Of a stretch of DNA of 64,000 nt, positions 47,407-60,100 are shown one piece after another. Source of the stretch: Balanoglossus misakiensis (taxonomy: Eukaryota > Hemichordata); NCBI GenBank assembly GCA_040954595.2, contig CM082579.2, forward strand, positions 3,844,001 to 3,908,000, given 5' to 3'. How positions within the stretch are numbered: the first letter of the stretch is position 1; each line of letters begins with the position of its first letter. Made by a program: the position numbers and the translations under genes. The notes under the pieces were generated by a model. It did no database searches. It was not told where the DNA came from and saw only the letters and a list, made by a program, of their open reading frames with translations.

Positions 47407-50400
47407 GTGGAGCGCGCAAACCGCAGAAGTTTCGATGAACAAACTTTTCACGGCTTTGAAAATGTTGTGTTGACGATTGATTGATGTCCGCGTTTAAATT
47501 TTTATTAAATTTCGTTTTATATTTATTGACTTTAATGTGATTGTCGAAATTGAGGTTTGGCGCACCTTGTTGTCGGACTCAATACAAGATATTGAATCTA
47601 TTCACCGATATTAAAAATGGTGCATTTAATTTTTTGATGGTGTACGAAAAAATATTAATGATATATATATATCTTTTGGAGACTTCATTTATTGAAAGAA
47701 CAACCTCTTTGGCAAGTTTAGCATTTCAATCAAGAAATGTTTTTAATCAAATGGGAAAGCCTCGCGGTTTTATACAATCAAATATACATGTATGACTGGA
47801 TAGGTTTTCCCCGTCACCATGGTTACCACACGTCAGTGAGTTGGTGTAGGGAAACTATCTGAACATTTAATGTTTCCTCCAACTGTTTTTGTAGAAGAGA
47901 CATCGGTGCCTCGATTCAATGATCGATATTACAAATTTTGAGTCACAGATGTCCACATAAATTTTAAAGCATACACATACAATCCTGACAGTGTTCGAAC
48001 AGAAGCTGTGAAACTTGGTAGAAAGGTCACGTGTTGTTTTTCATATGTATTGCGCCCAAGTTGTTTTGAAGTAAAATAACGTGTTTACACACAAAATTTG
48101 TAGCATTTCTGATTGTTTCTACTGTGCGAATGTGTGGCGCCGGGGTTATTGGTGGCCATGTTTGCACTTTGACCCCAAGTCTATCCTCGTTCCCATGCAA
48201 TAATATTTCTGAGCTCGCCGTTATTTGTACCAGGGCTGTGCACTGTTGATCAAAAAGCTATGGTTATCGTACTGGGCATAGAGCTTGTTGCGTGGTTATC
48301 AGTACATGTATCACCCTGCCCGCGGTGACAATGTTCAGAAACGTGATACTTTTTCTTCTCCCAAAGTACGTGCAGTTTTTTTTTAAACAGCCATTATGAT
48401 GTAATCGCACAGTCTAGTAAAAGAAAATACTGCGGATCCAACTTAAAATCGTCATTTTGAAAGTTAATACATGATAAACACTACTTGAGCTAGACATACT
48501 GTTTAGCGCAAATTGCTGAGATCAAACAGAGAAACGGAACCGCTGACATCGACCGTCGCCCACGCGCAGTCTCTCGTCTAGATTCTGTGACTCTTCGAGA
48601 TCATCGCAAAAGAGATTCCTCGGTGCCAGTTAACCGTACCATAATTACAGTGTATTCTTTTACCAGTCCAAAGATTCCGGCAAATGTATATGAACCATAT
48701 TTGTCGTGCAATAAGGAACGTTTGGCTTCGTGCGCAAATCATACTGCGCCTAGTTCGAAATACCAGCGTGATTGAAAGAAATTGAGAGGCAAAGGTCAAA
48801 ATGTTTATCCCAGTCGAGACATGACTTGTTGACGTGAATGTTAATTATGAATTATTATTTTCGTTTCGGTGCCGTCATCACGTCATGTCACTGAGCCCAG
48901 AACTGCACAAATTTTGTTTTATTTATGCTCTCTGTAATTCAAGGACTGTAATCCGAGAATGTGGCGTTTTCTTGTTAGTAGTGAAAACATCGATCGTTTT
49001 ACACGCAGAGTTCCCTGCAGACGAATTCTGGAGACCTTCTCCGGTTCCTCGACTCCCGTTCTCGTTTGGTTCGTCAGGGACAATTGTTAATAGAGAGGAA
49101 ACCCCTTAGGGTCTAGTAGCTCGGATTACCTGTGCTAGATAGTCAGGCCAGTAGATTCGACATATTCGGAGCAGCAAACACGGGCCCTGGGCTACTGCTG
49201 TGACGCGTGTATACGGTAGCGTTCACAACAGGATTGTTAATCAAGATGGGAAATGCTAGTCTGGGCTTTTTATATTTTTTTCCCTGGGTTAGTGGTCAAA
49301 TTTTGTTTTAAAAAACGTGGTGACGGTGAGGTTACTCTCGCTTAGATGTGGGTTTCCTCACAATTGAACGATTGCTGGCATAAAATCACGTCTCCTTGGG
49401 TACAAACTTTACACAGGGATTGCCGTCATCCACCGTGCGTCAATCATGACTCGTCTTGCGTGTCGCCCCAAGGGGGTTCAGATAACAACTCCTCCTACGC
49501 GATTAGCGCGCGAGGCTCGACATGCTGTTTCTTTCCTGTCTCAACACCGAGTACACTTGCTCCTGTTAGTTGTATGTGGTGTTTTGCGTAATCGAGGATG
49601 TACACGGAAGACTCGCGTCGCCGTGCAATTTGCAGAGCAAAGCAACAATTGAGAACATTGATAACAGTTTGTCTCGTATTTATCTGTTGTGAGTATCGTG
49701 ATCATATCGCGAAAAGGTTTAAGCTATATTTCCCGCGTGTCTCATCTTATATACCTGAGTGTACTAGCAAACAGCCCCGAAGACCATTTATAAAAAAACA
49801 AGAATTCATTCTCTCTGTCGTGGAAAAGGACGTTGATTGAAATATTATAACGCGAGTCATTTTCGCTATAAACCGCAGCATTTGGCGCGAGACGACTGAC
49901 AGACACGCTGCCAGCTCGTTTGTGAAGGAAATTTCCCCTGAGCAGGTTGGCGTTGAAGTTGCTTATGAAAGGATTGCACAGTGTCTCCATCGAGCAGTTT
50001 GAAAAATCTCCGAGAAACACGACGAGAGTCTGAAGAACCTCGCTGCCAAGCGAGGCAGTGACGCCATCGGGTTCAGAGGTCGGAAGGTAGCTGGCGGGCG
50101 GCAGATAAATCACCAGCGATCAAGAGCATGTATTCGTAGCTGTATTCGTCGAATGTACAGGCAAAGAACAGAAGGAACGCTGACTGGAGACAGAATACAG
50201 TATAGTACAAAGTTCGCCTGCTTGAAGGTAAGTGTTTCCGTCACTCTATGGATTAACCATTCCTCGGGTGATTTATTTTAATCAAGAGCTAATTGACTTT
50301 CATGATGGACTATACGTTCGCGTTTGTGTAAGTTTGCTCTGAATCGATGATTCCTCTCGTAATAGAGCGTCTACGCGGGCGGCGCGATTGGAGCTGACAG

Positions 50401-52425
50401 AAGAAGCAAATTGGAGGCGCTCGCTTTACCGACAGACTTCAGTATTACCTCGGCAAAATGATCCCTGTTGAGAAATGACGACATTCCATTCATTGTTCCT
50501 CTTATCTTTCCCACTCTTTTACAAATCAACGCGATTTGTTGACAGTTCGGTCTTAAAGATCTCGCGGGATTTGATCTAAATGAATTCGTGTTCTGTATGA
50601 CGTGCGAGTTCGGCGTTCCCGACGATAATTCAGTGCGACAAACAGTGACGCACGTGTATGTACGAGTTCGCAAATAACGCTCGTATTAATCCGACTAGAG
50701 AATTTCGCTCGATATAATATGACAAACAGAATTCCATTATAAAGTTCGAAATATTAATATCAATGACGCAGTATGATGGTGCATGTTTTACATGTATTCT
50801 CAGATTTTCACATTTAACTGATGACGTCTGCCGGGCATAGCGATTCGGGGTAATTGCATTTTGATTGACACCCCCTCCCCTCCCCTCCCCGTCCACCAGC
50901 GCGGTGTAACTGGCCGTGCTATATAATTGCTGTTTGGTCACACATAAAGTTGTGCGCGCGCATAACTGTGTTTTGATTACACTAAAAATTATATTCAAGC
51001 CTTCTGCCCTGACGGGTCATGAGACTTCACCTGTTGTACCAAAACCTGGTGTGTTCTGAACGTTTCTTCATTCACGTCGAGGCGTACTTTTTTTTCTAAT
51101 TAAGAGCGAAAATTGTGACTGATTGATTGAGTATCGCGGATTTACAATCCAAGGACTACATGTACGTATATTTCGAGATGAATTCTGTCCGAGGAGCTTA
51201 AAACTGCCACCCGCGCGCCCAGACGTCGTAAATAAAGAAATGCTTGTCGTGTGTCGTAAACCAACGGCTGTCTGACGAGACGATAATCAATACGTCCCCG
51301 TTATTGCGTTCGATTAACGCTTGCACGCCAATGCTAAGACGAACGGCCATCAATCTCGCAATTTAAATGCAATTTCGATTTTTCTGATTGTTTTAACACT
51401 GATTGCGACGTGCGATTTGCACGACATGGGAGTTTTCACGAAAAGTAGATTTGTTGTTATGTTCATTGTTCAAAGCCGCAAACGCAAGCCCCACATTTTT
51501 GCTTGCGATCCATAGAATGTTTCGGTCTTCATCTTCATAAATACCAAAACCGAGGACATACTTTCTAGAAATATAATCCGTACATGCCGTTTTTAATGAA
51601 AGTACATGCGTCACATCACGGGAAGTAATACCATAATGTATTTCAAACACGACTGATCTTCAAAATTATCCTTTCATCACATGCACGATTTTCCCTTCTC
51701 ATAAACCATAGCGCGGCCGGGGGTTAGAATCTGCATTTAGGGGTGAAAGGTTAGCCGCGTGACGCGTGCGAATCCAACTCTGGGTGTTCCTATCAGCGTG
51801 ATGTCCATTTCTTGTGCACAGAGATATCGACACTGCCGCAACGTGTCCGGAAGGTGTAATTCTATGTCAATCGCAATAATAGGTAAGTGCATTTGGGTGA
51901 CCTTTAACCCTGCCAGGGGATACCGGGTTTTATGGGGATTTTTTTCACCTAGCAAATCGGCCTCAGGAACATCACGCCAAGACCTTTAGAACAAAATGCA
52001 AAATGACTGTCTTGCTTCGTTGTTGTTAACAATAAGGTACATATGTCCACTCGAAAAGCCGGTATTCATTCATAAACAAACTGGGTACCTTAAGAGAGAA
52101 AGTTCCACACTCTAGAATCCCCCCGTCAGTTTCCCAAGAACTATTACGATCGTTGAACCGTGTATAGATGTCATCGTACTTGAAATACTTCAAGAATTCA
52201 CAATTATACAGAAAACAGATGGCCGTGTGGGATTAACATCGATACATTAACGACTGCTTGGCTGAAACAAACACGTATCGATTTTCCTGCACGAGTAATT
52301 CGATACGGTCGTTGTTTTATACACGTTCCGGATTTATATTTGACGATTAGATAGTATATAAGACAATCGTTACTCATAAGAAACGTTGGTCACGTACGCA
52401 TTAAGGCAATTGGATACCGTCGTTA

Positions 52426-52440
52426 CCCCCCCCCCCCCCC
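52426..52440. repeat. Poly(C) tract, 15 nt
   Basis: Longest C run in the window, in the spacer upstream of POPDC C. Confidence 0.9.
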
Positions 52441-53032
52441 TGCATCATGTGAGTTGACGCGCCAGCAGGTACAAATCACGCTATTATCATTTCTCTGAAA
52501 CATATTTACAGAGGGAAATGACTTTTCTTAGAAAAGAAGCCACGATTAATACCGTATCTTTAAAATACACTGAATTGTCGGGGTGTTTACGGTACACAGA
52601 AAGAGAAATCGACAATAACGATTTTTTCCTATCTCGCGCTGTTTTCCACATCGATTTCGACCCTCATATAATTCCTGCCTTCAAAGGGCGTTGAGCTATA
52701 GCTCCATTGCTATCAGAATATTTGCTTTTTATCTTTAAGACAAGCCATACCCCCATGAGAAGTTTCTTAGCAAACCTCTTAAGCAATCGCGATAGCCTTT
52801 GAATTCTTCTGGGTCGCCGAATGTTAACCCTTTGATCTTGCTGTCCAGGCGTATAGTTGCGAAGAAACTGGCGAAGCCGAAGGAACGAAAAAGAGACTCG
52901 ATGAAAATGCTCGGCACTTTCTTGATTCGCACCGGATTCGAGGGGGATTGGAGGGAGATCTTTCGAGCCATTAAATTTCGACATGTTTGCCTTTTTTATT
53001 TCTCAGGACATTAAACTCACCACAGGGGAATC

Positions 53033-54717
53033 ATGTCTACACTATCGTCGCTTCTTCGGGACATAGTAACGGTTACAGCCCAGCCAATGGCAACCACGGA
53101 CTCGTCAGGTGCAACGAGCGGAACGTGTCCGGGGTGGTCCGAACCGCAGCATGCACTTTTCCAAATAGGCCATCTCGTCCTAGTGGTGGCGCTCTCCACG
53201 CCCACCATCTTTCGCCGACACGCCTTGCTCCTGCGAGTGGTCCTGGTGTTTGCTTGCTTGTTCCTCTTGCTCTGGGCCGTCACCACGTCGTGCATGCCGG
53301 ACTTCTTCGGCTGGAACCTGACGTTTTGTATCATCAACATCGGCCAGGTGCTCCGGGTAGTGTACACGACTTGGCCGGTGGCGCTGGACGTGGAGCTGGA
53401 GACGGCCTACAGTTCGCTCTTCAAGCCGCTGAGGATGCCGAGGTCAGACTTCAAGAAGTTGGCCAAGCAGGGTTGCCTGTTCACACTGAAGAAGGGAGAC
53501 TGCTATGCCATGGAGTTCAAAACTCGGGCGGGCGGACGAACGATTGTCGGTTCTGCTGTCCGGAAGGTGGGACTTATGTCAGTGCAGATCTCCCGACAAA
53601 ATTCCACCTAGAAAAATCCACTTCATCATAACATGTAAAATTATATACTAACGTGATATGAAAGTAAACGCTTCTGTAACTGCTTTTTAGAGAACCTTGT
53701 AGTGCACGGATGCGAGGGCGCTTTTCCCCTCAGACACCCTGAAGCACAGCCGTCTGCTTCATCGGAGCCGTCTGGTATGCGGGAGCAACGCTCACGGTTC
53801 AAGTAGATTAATGTTTTCGTTTGTCCTTACTCCACAGTGTGCGGGTCACCAGTGACGACATCTACTTGCATACCGTTAAAGCTGACGAGTTTCTGGACGC
53901 ACCGGAGTGGGAATCGTGTAAATCAGGACACGCTGATGTATTTCAGGTATAGTAGTGATAAATAGTGACTTTCCAACAAGTGGCTGTATGATCTGATAAC
54001 CGCAAAGGGTTCGCTCTTCTCAGTTGGTCTGCATATACAAATTAATGCGCAGTGAAAGTAGAAACAAATGTAGACTATAGTGGCAGCCCCGTGGGTATTT
54101 AAGCGGCAATGGCCTCTGAATGGGACAACTTTCTTCTCTCTGCCTCCAAACAGGTCACCTTGACAGCAGTGGAGGAATGTCGATACCTGTCGTGGCCGCG
54201 CAAGACCCTGGAAGCCCACCTGCGCAAGCACCAGTTCGCCAAGGCCATTCTGAACAGCGTCATCGGCAAGGACGTCGCCAGGAAGCTGTTCGCCATGAAC
54301 GACTACGTGGTGCAGCAGGACGAAGCCACGAAGAACGAGGAATTGGACGTCGACGGCGCCAACATCGGCCCCCCGCTGGGCCACTTCTCGCAGCTGTCGC
54401 AGCTGCAGAGGGGAAACAGCATGGTTTCATCCGACATAGGCGAGTGATGTGTACGTCCGCGGTTTTCTTTAGTGTTTTTATGTTCGAAGAGTAGCCGATG
54501 GATGTGATATTGGTCCCGTCTGCTTTCGTTTCCATGAAATATTAAATGTGAACGGATTTTGTCCATCGATTAATCTGTGTAAGAGAATCGTGCCATGAAT
54601 TCGCGTGAAGAACACAACAAAACAATAGTTCTAAACAACATTACTTTCATTTCAGGGCCAATATCAGAGAAAAGCGAAAGCTCTGGTGACGCCGAGAAGA
54701 CGGACAGCCGGCTGTAG
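53033..54717 (+). pseudogene. Popeye domain-containing protein, copy C, frameshifted in exon 1
   Basis: Same four-exon plan as copies A and B: 53033-53566, 53838-53946 (109 nt), 54154-54439 (286 nt, as in A), 54656-54717. Seen: three membrane spans, SCMPDFFGWN, FLDAPEW in exon 2, FQVTLTAV across the exon 2-3 junction. Near the end of exon 1 the expected R-A-D-E-R-L-S is interrupted by an extra 4 bp, a tandem GGGC-GGGC at 53526-53533. As given, exon 1 is 534 nt (phase 0) instead of phase 2, and splicing would run into TGA six codons into exon 2 (53853-53855). Without the extra 4 bp all phases match and the product is 328 residues. Everything else (splice sites, open exons 2-4) looks intact, so this may be a sequencing or assembly error or a recent allele rather than an old pseudogene. 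Intron 3 has a GC donor. Confidence 0.8.
54440..54441 (+). other. GC splice donor of POPDC C intron 3 (TAG^GCGAGT)
   Basis: GC use gives the phase 1 found at the same intron in copies A and B and joins S-D-I-G-P-I-S. Exon 3 then has exactly the 286 nt of copy A. The GT within GCGAGT would be out of phase. Confidence 0.75.
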
Positions 54718-55811
54718 AAAGGAAAGTTTGGCGCAGACAAATTGAATTGAACTTTCCACAGTGCGGCTTACACACATATCAGTCTGCAGATCCACGATGC
54801 CTTGAACGCACTCTCATAGACTCGGTTACCCAGACTCCTCTGCTCCAGCGGAAGCAGCAGAGGAGTCTGGGTAACCGAGACTAGCACTGTCACGGCTTTG
54901 ATCAACAAAGTCCCTGAACACAACTCGTTTGTATTTGTACTGTAATTCAACTTGTAAGGCTTTTATGTTTTATTATTCGCTTTCAAATTGTTTGTAGTTA
55001 ACATGTGTTAGGCCTACGACATCCAAGTTAAGTGTAACGAAGTCGCAAAACGGACAAAATGACCACTTTGCTTCAGTAACTTGTTCTTCACCTTGACTAC
55101 CGTTGTATAAATATTGAACAATGTGGTTTTTCATATTTGTATGGAAATGTGAAGTAAACGAATACATTTTACTTGTTTTTACCCAAATATGGTGATGGCG
55201 TTTTTCCATGTTCTCACACAGAGGAGTCCATATCGTGCCAGTCATTATGTGCGCGTTTCTAGTTGTGTGTGTTTGCCTTGTGTCAACAACACATCCAAGA
55301 ACACGCACCCGAATAGAACAAACTTTCGAACAGTAATGGCTGTTTTTTAGAAATACAGAACGTTTAGCACAAACGGAGTTTTGGAATAGCGTGCGATTGG
55401 CCAATGAACTTGCGTGATTTACCCTCAAAGACAAAGAACCGTCGGTGTTCTTAAATCTGTTGTAGCAACCATGACGTTCTGAAAAACTGGCAAGGCCCAA
55501 TGAAAACAGGTAATGCGCGCAGGCATAGTGAACGTTGAAATAGTATGCGCTGAGACTGGTATACCGACATTAATGTCAAGGGGTCTTTGACTTTGGTTCT
55601 GGCACGTTCGTCCAAGGTACAAATGGTCAGAAAACAATCTTGCGGGCGAGGCTGATGGAACGAACTATAGAATACGAATTACCGAATCTCGAATTTTGCC
55701 GCGAGACAACGAAGACGCCGTGCATTGTCTATCGACAACTGATGTTCAACAAACAAAACCGTTCTTTCCATATAGTTCTTGTTTCAATTCTTATCTACTG
55801 AAGGTCGCAAC
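54718..55811. other. POPDC C 3' flank and spacer
   Basis: Contains a strong hairpin at 54821-54879 soon after the POPDC C stop codon. The 175-residue minus-strand open frame here has no recognisable domain and I do not call it. Confidence 0.5.
54821..54879. repeat. Perfect 24-bp inverted repeat with 11-nt loop
   Basis: Arm 54821-54844 (CTCGGTTACCCAGACTCCTC...) is exactly complementary to 54856-54879, with an 11-nt spacer. Pairing continues for three more bases on each side after one mismatch. It lies about 100 bp after the POPDC C stop, probably in its 3' UTR. Confidence 0.9.
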
Positions 55812-57121
55812 ATGGGAAAAGGAAGCAAAGGAGGTAAGCTTTGCATGGTTCATGATTCAAAAATGAAAGAAATAACCATGCGACTACATGGTTCGCTTTG
55901 ATGCCTTATTATGTTTGCATGTTGGCCTACCCACAATTTGATCTCCTGTACAGGAAATAAGAAAGCGGGCAAAAACAAAAGCAACACAGAAAAGAAGAAA
56001 AGGAAATCGGGTGAGAGGCGGCCCGATGACTTTCTTACAACCCACGTGGTGCAGAGTATAAAATTTGTTGGGCCCGGGTTGAACGAAGATGACGGGCAGG
56101 GTTCGTTTACAAGTGGCGCAACACGGGATGTCGAGACAGATGAAAGGACACAGGTGAGCCCGACGGTCGTGCCCGATGACACACCAAGGGTACAAGAAAT
56201 AGATGAAAAGTCAGAACATGAGACTGGTGGCGAAAAGAACTCGGAAATATCTGTTGATGATTGTTTAGAGAAGCTAGATGACGCAGATCTGACACCAGAC
56301 GAAGTGTCTGAGGGAAGCGAGGTGGATACTTCCGATCTGCCATCGCTGTCTGGTGCCGGTGAAAATGTCGAATTTGAATCAATATGGGCTATTCCGGGAG
56401 ACACGATATGGACGCTGACCAATGACTGCAAGTGTACCACCACAACCACCACCGCAACAGAGGACGAGAGCATATCGCCCTCACTCTATGAAACGCAAGA
56501 GAAGGCAAAAACTGTCAGATGGAAAGAAGATGACGAAATTATCGAGTGGCAGTTCACCTCAGAAAATTCCTTTCCGACAGATTCGTCCATAAAGTCGTCG
56601 GGTTTGACCTGTATTCTTGGCGATGACGTCATGGACTGCATTATTGTGTCGCAAAAATACTTGTCTACCCTCCTACGGTGGAATTCAGAGTAAGTATAGA
56701 CGACAAGCGCAGCCAATAGACATATTATTTTAGTTGACGGATTTGAAATTACTTGATTGTACATCTTATATTTTGAGCCGACGCGCAATTGTGTCTGGAT
56801 CATGTGATGTGGACACATCTTGACAAACGCTATTTTGCTGTTTGCGTTGTTAGAGGTCATACGGTCAACGAGACCAGTTCACCAATTCCAGAAAGTATTG
56901 ATGGTTCGCTAGAAAACAGGCCCAGTAAGACTAAGAAGAGAACTCGCAGTAGGAGAAAACGGGCAGCCTCGATTTCCCGAAAATCATGCAAGTTCTTCAT
57001 GGACGACCCCTGGCACGAGCGTGCAAGCCAGGATGTGTGCTCTCCAAAGGAGGACGGCACATCCAACGAAAATAATGAGTCCGATTTTTTTCTACCAATA
57101 AAGTTGTTACAAGTCCTATAA
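55812..57121 (+). CDS. Unrecognised acidic, lysine-headed protein
   Basis: Three exons, 55812-55833, 55954-56689 and 56854-57121, join in phases 1 and 2 and give 341 residues. I do not recognise the family. The N-terminus is very Lys/Gly-rich (MGKGSKGG-NKKAGKNK...), followed by a conserved-looking DDFLTTHVVQSIKFVGPG stretch. The middle is acidic and low in complexity (residues ~60-175). Then come a threonine run and KTVRWKEDDEIIEWQF (residues ~210-225), whose KTVRW fits the protein phosphatase 1 docking consensus [RK]-x-V-x-[FW]. A basic KTKKRTRSRRKRAAS block in exon 3 looks like a nuclear localisation signal. The donor at 56690 is A^GTAAGT; without splicing the frame ends at 56693. Downstream AATAAA hexamers occur at 57097 (inside the last codons) and 57320. 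Confidence 0.7.
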
Positions 57122-60100
57122 TATCTGTGTCCAGGGCGCTTATATGGAATATGGAAAACGTGAAAAGATGTTTGCAAACAAAACTCTGGTTTTATTGCGA
57201 AAAAAGGTTCCAATCATAAACCAAAGACCAGGCACACAACAAAACACCACAGATTCATGGCATATCACTGTTACTGAGTGGGTGTCCTGTAACACGTGAT
57301 CATGTTACATTTGTCAGAAAATAAAGTCAGCCGCCGGCAGTGGCCTTGGCCGCCGTATTACGGTTGATGACTGACGTACTCTCACACTACAGGTATCATA
57401 TTCAAGGTTAGTTTTCTTTAATTTAAAAATTTAAAAGACATTCACGGGTGTTCGCTGGATCTAATAACACCACAGCTGGCAACATCCAAAAGTCTGACGT
57501 TAAATTTCTGACAAGTCAGAGCGTATGCGCAACCTACAGCTGGCAGAGCATACAGTCAGTAACAGGAGTAACCATGGTAACACATGTTAAAAGAAAATGA
57601 CAGAGGACATTAAACTGCTGCCGCAAAACACATTTCAAGAGCAGAACATCAATGATCAACTAATCAAGTGTGTAAAAAATATTTTGCCATGTATCTGCCA
57701 ACCAGAATCTTGTCTTGTGATTGCTTTCAAAACTGACCAATCAACAAGTGGCTTCTATGACTGATCAACAACTGACCAATCATTGCCGAGTTTCAATAAC
57801 AACCAATGCCATCATCTCTGTACATTGCGAATGCACACACACTGGTTACAGAAGAAGAAAGTATTGATCTCATAAAATAAACACCCAACATTTAGAAGTG
57901 GGATCATACTGTAAACAAAGCTATACTATACAGTCTCTCGAAGTTACTGCAAGAAACTTTGTGCGTTAGTTTTATTACTTCATTCTTCAAGATGCTGATT
58001 TTGATCGCGTTTTTTTGTTAGAAAAGCAAAGATCTTCTGAATTAAAAGTAAGCCGTTGATTGACATCACGTTGGAGAGTAAAGTCATTTTTCTCCTCTTC
58101 ATCCTGTTTTTGTTAAAAGATAGACCTTGTCTACCTCTAGATGGCGCTCTACACAAATCACCGTGGAAAGTTCTGGTGCTTGCCTTCACTGGAAATGTCT
58201 GCCTCAAAGGATGTGCTGAAAAATGTCACGAAGAGGTAACACAGGAAGTATACTGACCCAGCGAAGACTATATTCCCATTTTTGAAACAAAAACTATAAG
58301 CAATAATAAAAAAATCTAATAATCTTGTAAAGGAAAAACTATAGCAGTACACACAGAAAAGAAAGTTTTCAATGCCGAGTCAAAAACATCTGTTAACAAA
58401 TATAACACAGGGAAATTGTTCAATGCATGCCCACGAAAACAAAAAAAATCTCGTAATGAGACCTAAACAAAATCAAGCAGCACCATTTTTTTTCAAGCAT
58501 AACCTAACATTCAGGGATAAGTAGCAACTATTCACTTTAAACTATTTTCCAGTGTCTGAAAGTGTTCCCTCCTTTCTACAGAAAAATGAGGAACCTAACC
58601 TACTGTGGGTTTCTGTTATCTAGATCTATCCTGCTACTTGTGGTGTATGGTAACTGTCTGCTGTTCACACACAGGCAAAACAAAAATCAAGCAACTTCTT
58701 CAAACAGCCTGGTCTCCCTACACGGGTAAATCAAAGAGAAATGGAAACCTCCAAATATAAATTACTCAATAAACACAATAACAACAATTCATTAAACATT
58801 TCAAAAATCACAAGAAACCAAATATTCAAAAAAAATGCGCCAATCATAGTATGTACACCACATGAAAGAAGAACGATTTTGAAATGTAGAAATTCATTGT
58901 TCGGAAGCGTGTACGGTATGTATAGTGTGAAAAAGGACCCTGCGGAACTTCTAAATCAGTATTTTTTTTCTCTGTAAATGTTGTTCAGCAGGATCGAAGT
59001 AAGACCACCCTTTCACTAACCCTGGCCGCACAATAAGGGATGATCAGCGAACATCCTCGACGTCTACTCAGTTGAACATACCCACACACAAACACACCCC
59101 AAAAAATCAGACCAGTCATGGCATGAACTGACCTAAAAAGCTTCAACTCACAAGAATGTTATTGATCCTACATTACACAAAAAAGCCATGATCCTCACAT
59201 ATTTTTCTAATTTTTTAAACTTATTTGTCTGGTCAACAACACAAACACGCTTCTATAAAAATCCTTAGAAACTGTGACTTAAAATTGGAATTACCAAACC
59301 AGATACAGCTCCCCTATGTCCTTTGGCTTTCGTATCTATGACAACATTTTGAGAAGTGTACCAATATCTTCAAGAAGACAACCTGATCGAACAAGCCCTC
59401 TGCTCATGTCGAACACAAAAAGTGAGTTGTCCAAGAAATCTATCTCTACAAAGTCTACACATGCCATTTCACTGAACGTTGTATTCTAGAGTCAGAAAAC
59501 AATCCTCATTTGTGAATAAATATAACTTATGACGTTGTTAAGATAACTTCCTTATGATTTGATTCCATGAGAATTTCCAAGCAGATAAAACATCAAGGTT
59601 CTGTATTCAAAACTAAAACCTGGCAAGTGCAACGCAATCGGTAGTAAATGCTGAACGTGGTTTTTCAAACTATCCATAAACACAAAAATACTGATTTTTT
59701 AAAAATGAAAAAACATTCCTCAATGGAAACATGCAGAGGTTTATATATTCTATGCTAAAATGTAACGGTTCTGTTGAATGGCTCATGAGAGCAAGCAATG
59801 AGAAACTGTGTTCTGGCTGTTGTGCAACTGAAGTGACTTTCTAACAACAGCTGGGGGATGGTGTGTGTTTCAACAGGAAACTGCACTGCATTATGGGTAA
59901 CCCTCATCTGCTTATAACACTGCCAACTGCAATGCAGAACTGTATATTCTTCTTGCAGAGTTTTCTGCTGTTCCTCTTAACACTTTCTACATGTGTAATA
60001 AATTTTCGCAATTCACATTTTTCCTCTACCAGCTCGTAAAAACGTTGAAGCAATCTTGGACGTCTGAATGAAATTATCTTCCTTCAAAAAAATCATCTAG

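Larger units (their letters stand above)
47143..53032. other. Intergenic region between POPDC B and POPDC C
   Basis: 5.9 kb with no supported gene. It contains a CT-rich microsatellite at about 47301-47340, a C run at 47393-47406, a C run at 52426-52440, and a C-rich CCCCTCCCCT stretch near 50871-50890. Open frames have no recognised content. Confidence 0.55.

Noticed and set aside
54973-55500. 175-residue minus-strand open frame
   Set aside because: No domain, low-complexity and inconsistent composition, lying in the POPDC C 3' flank. Probably chance.
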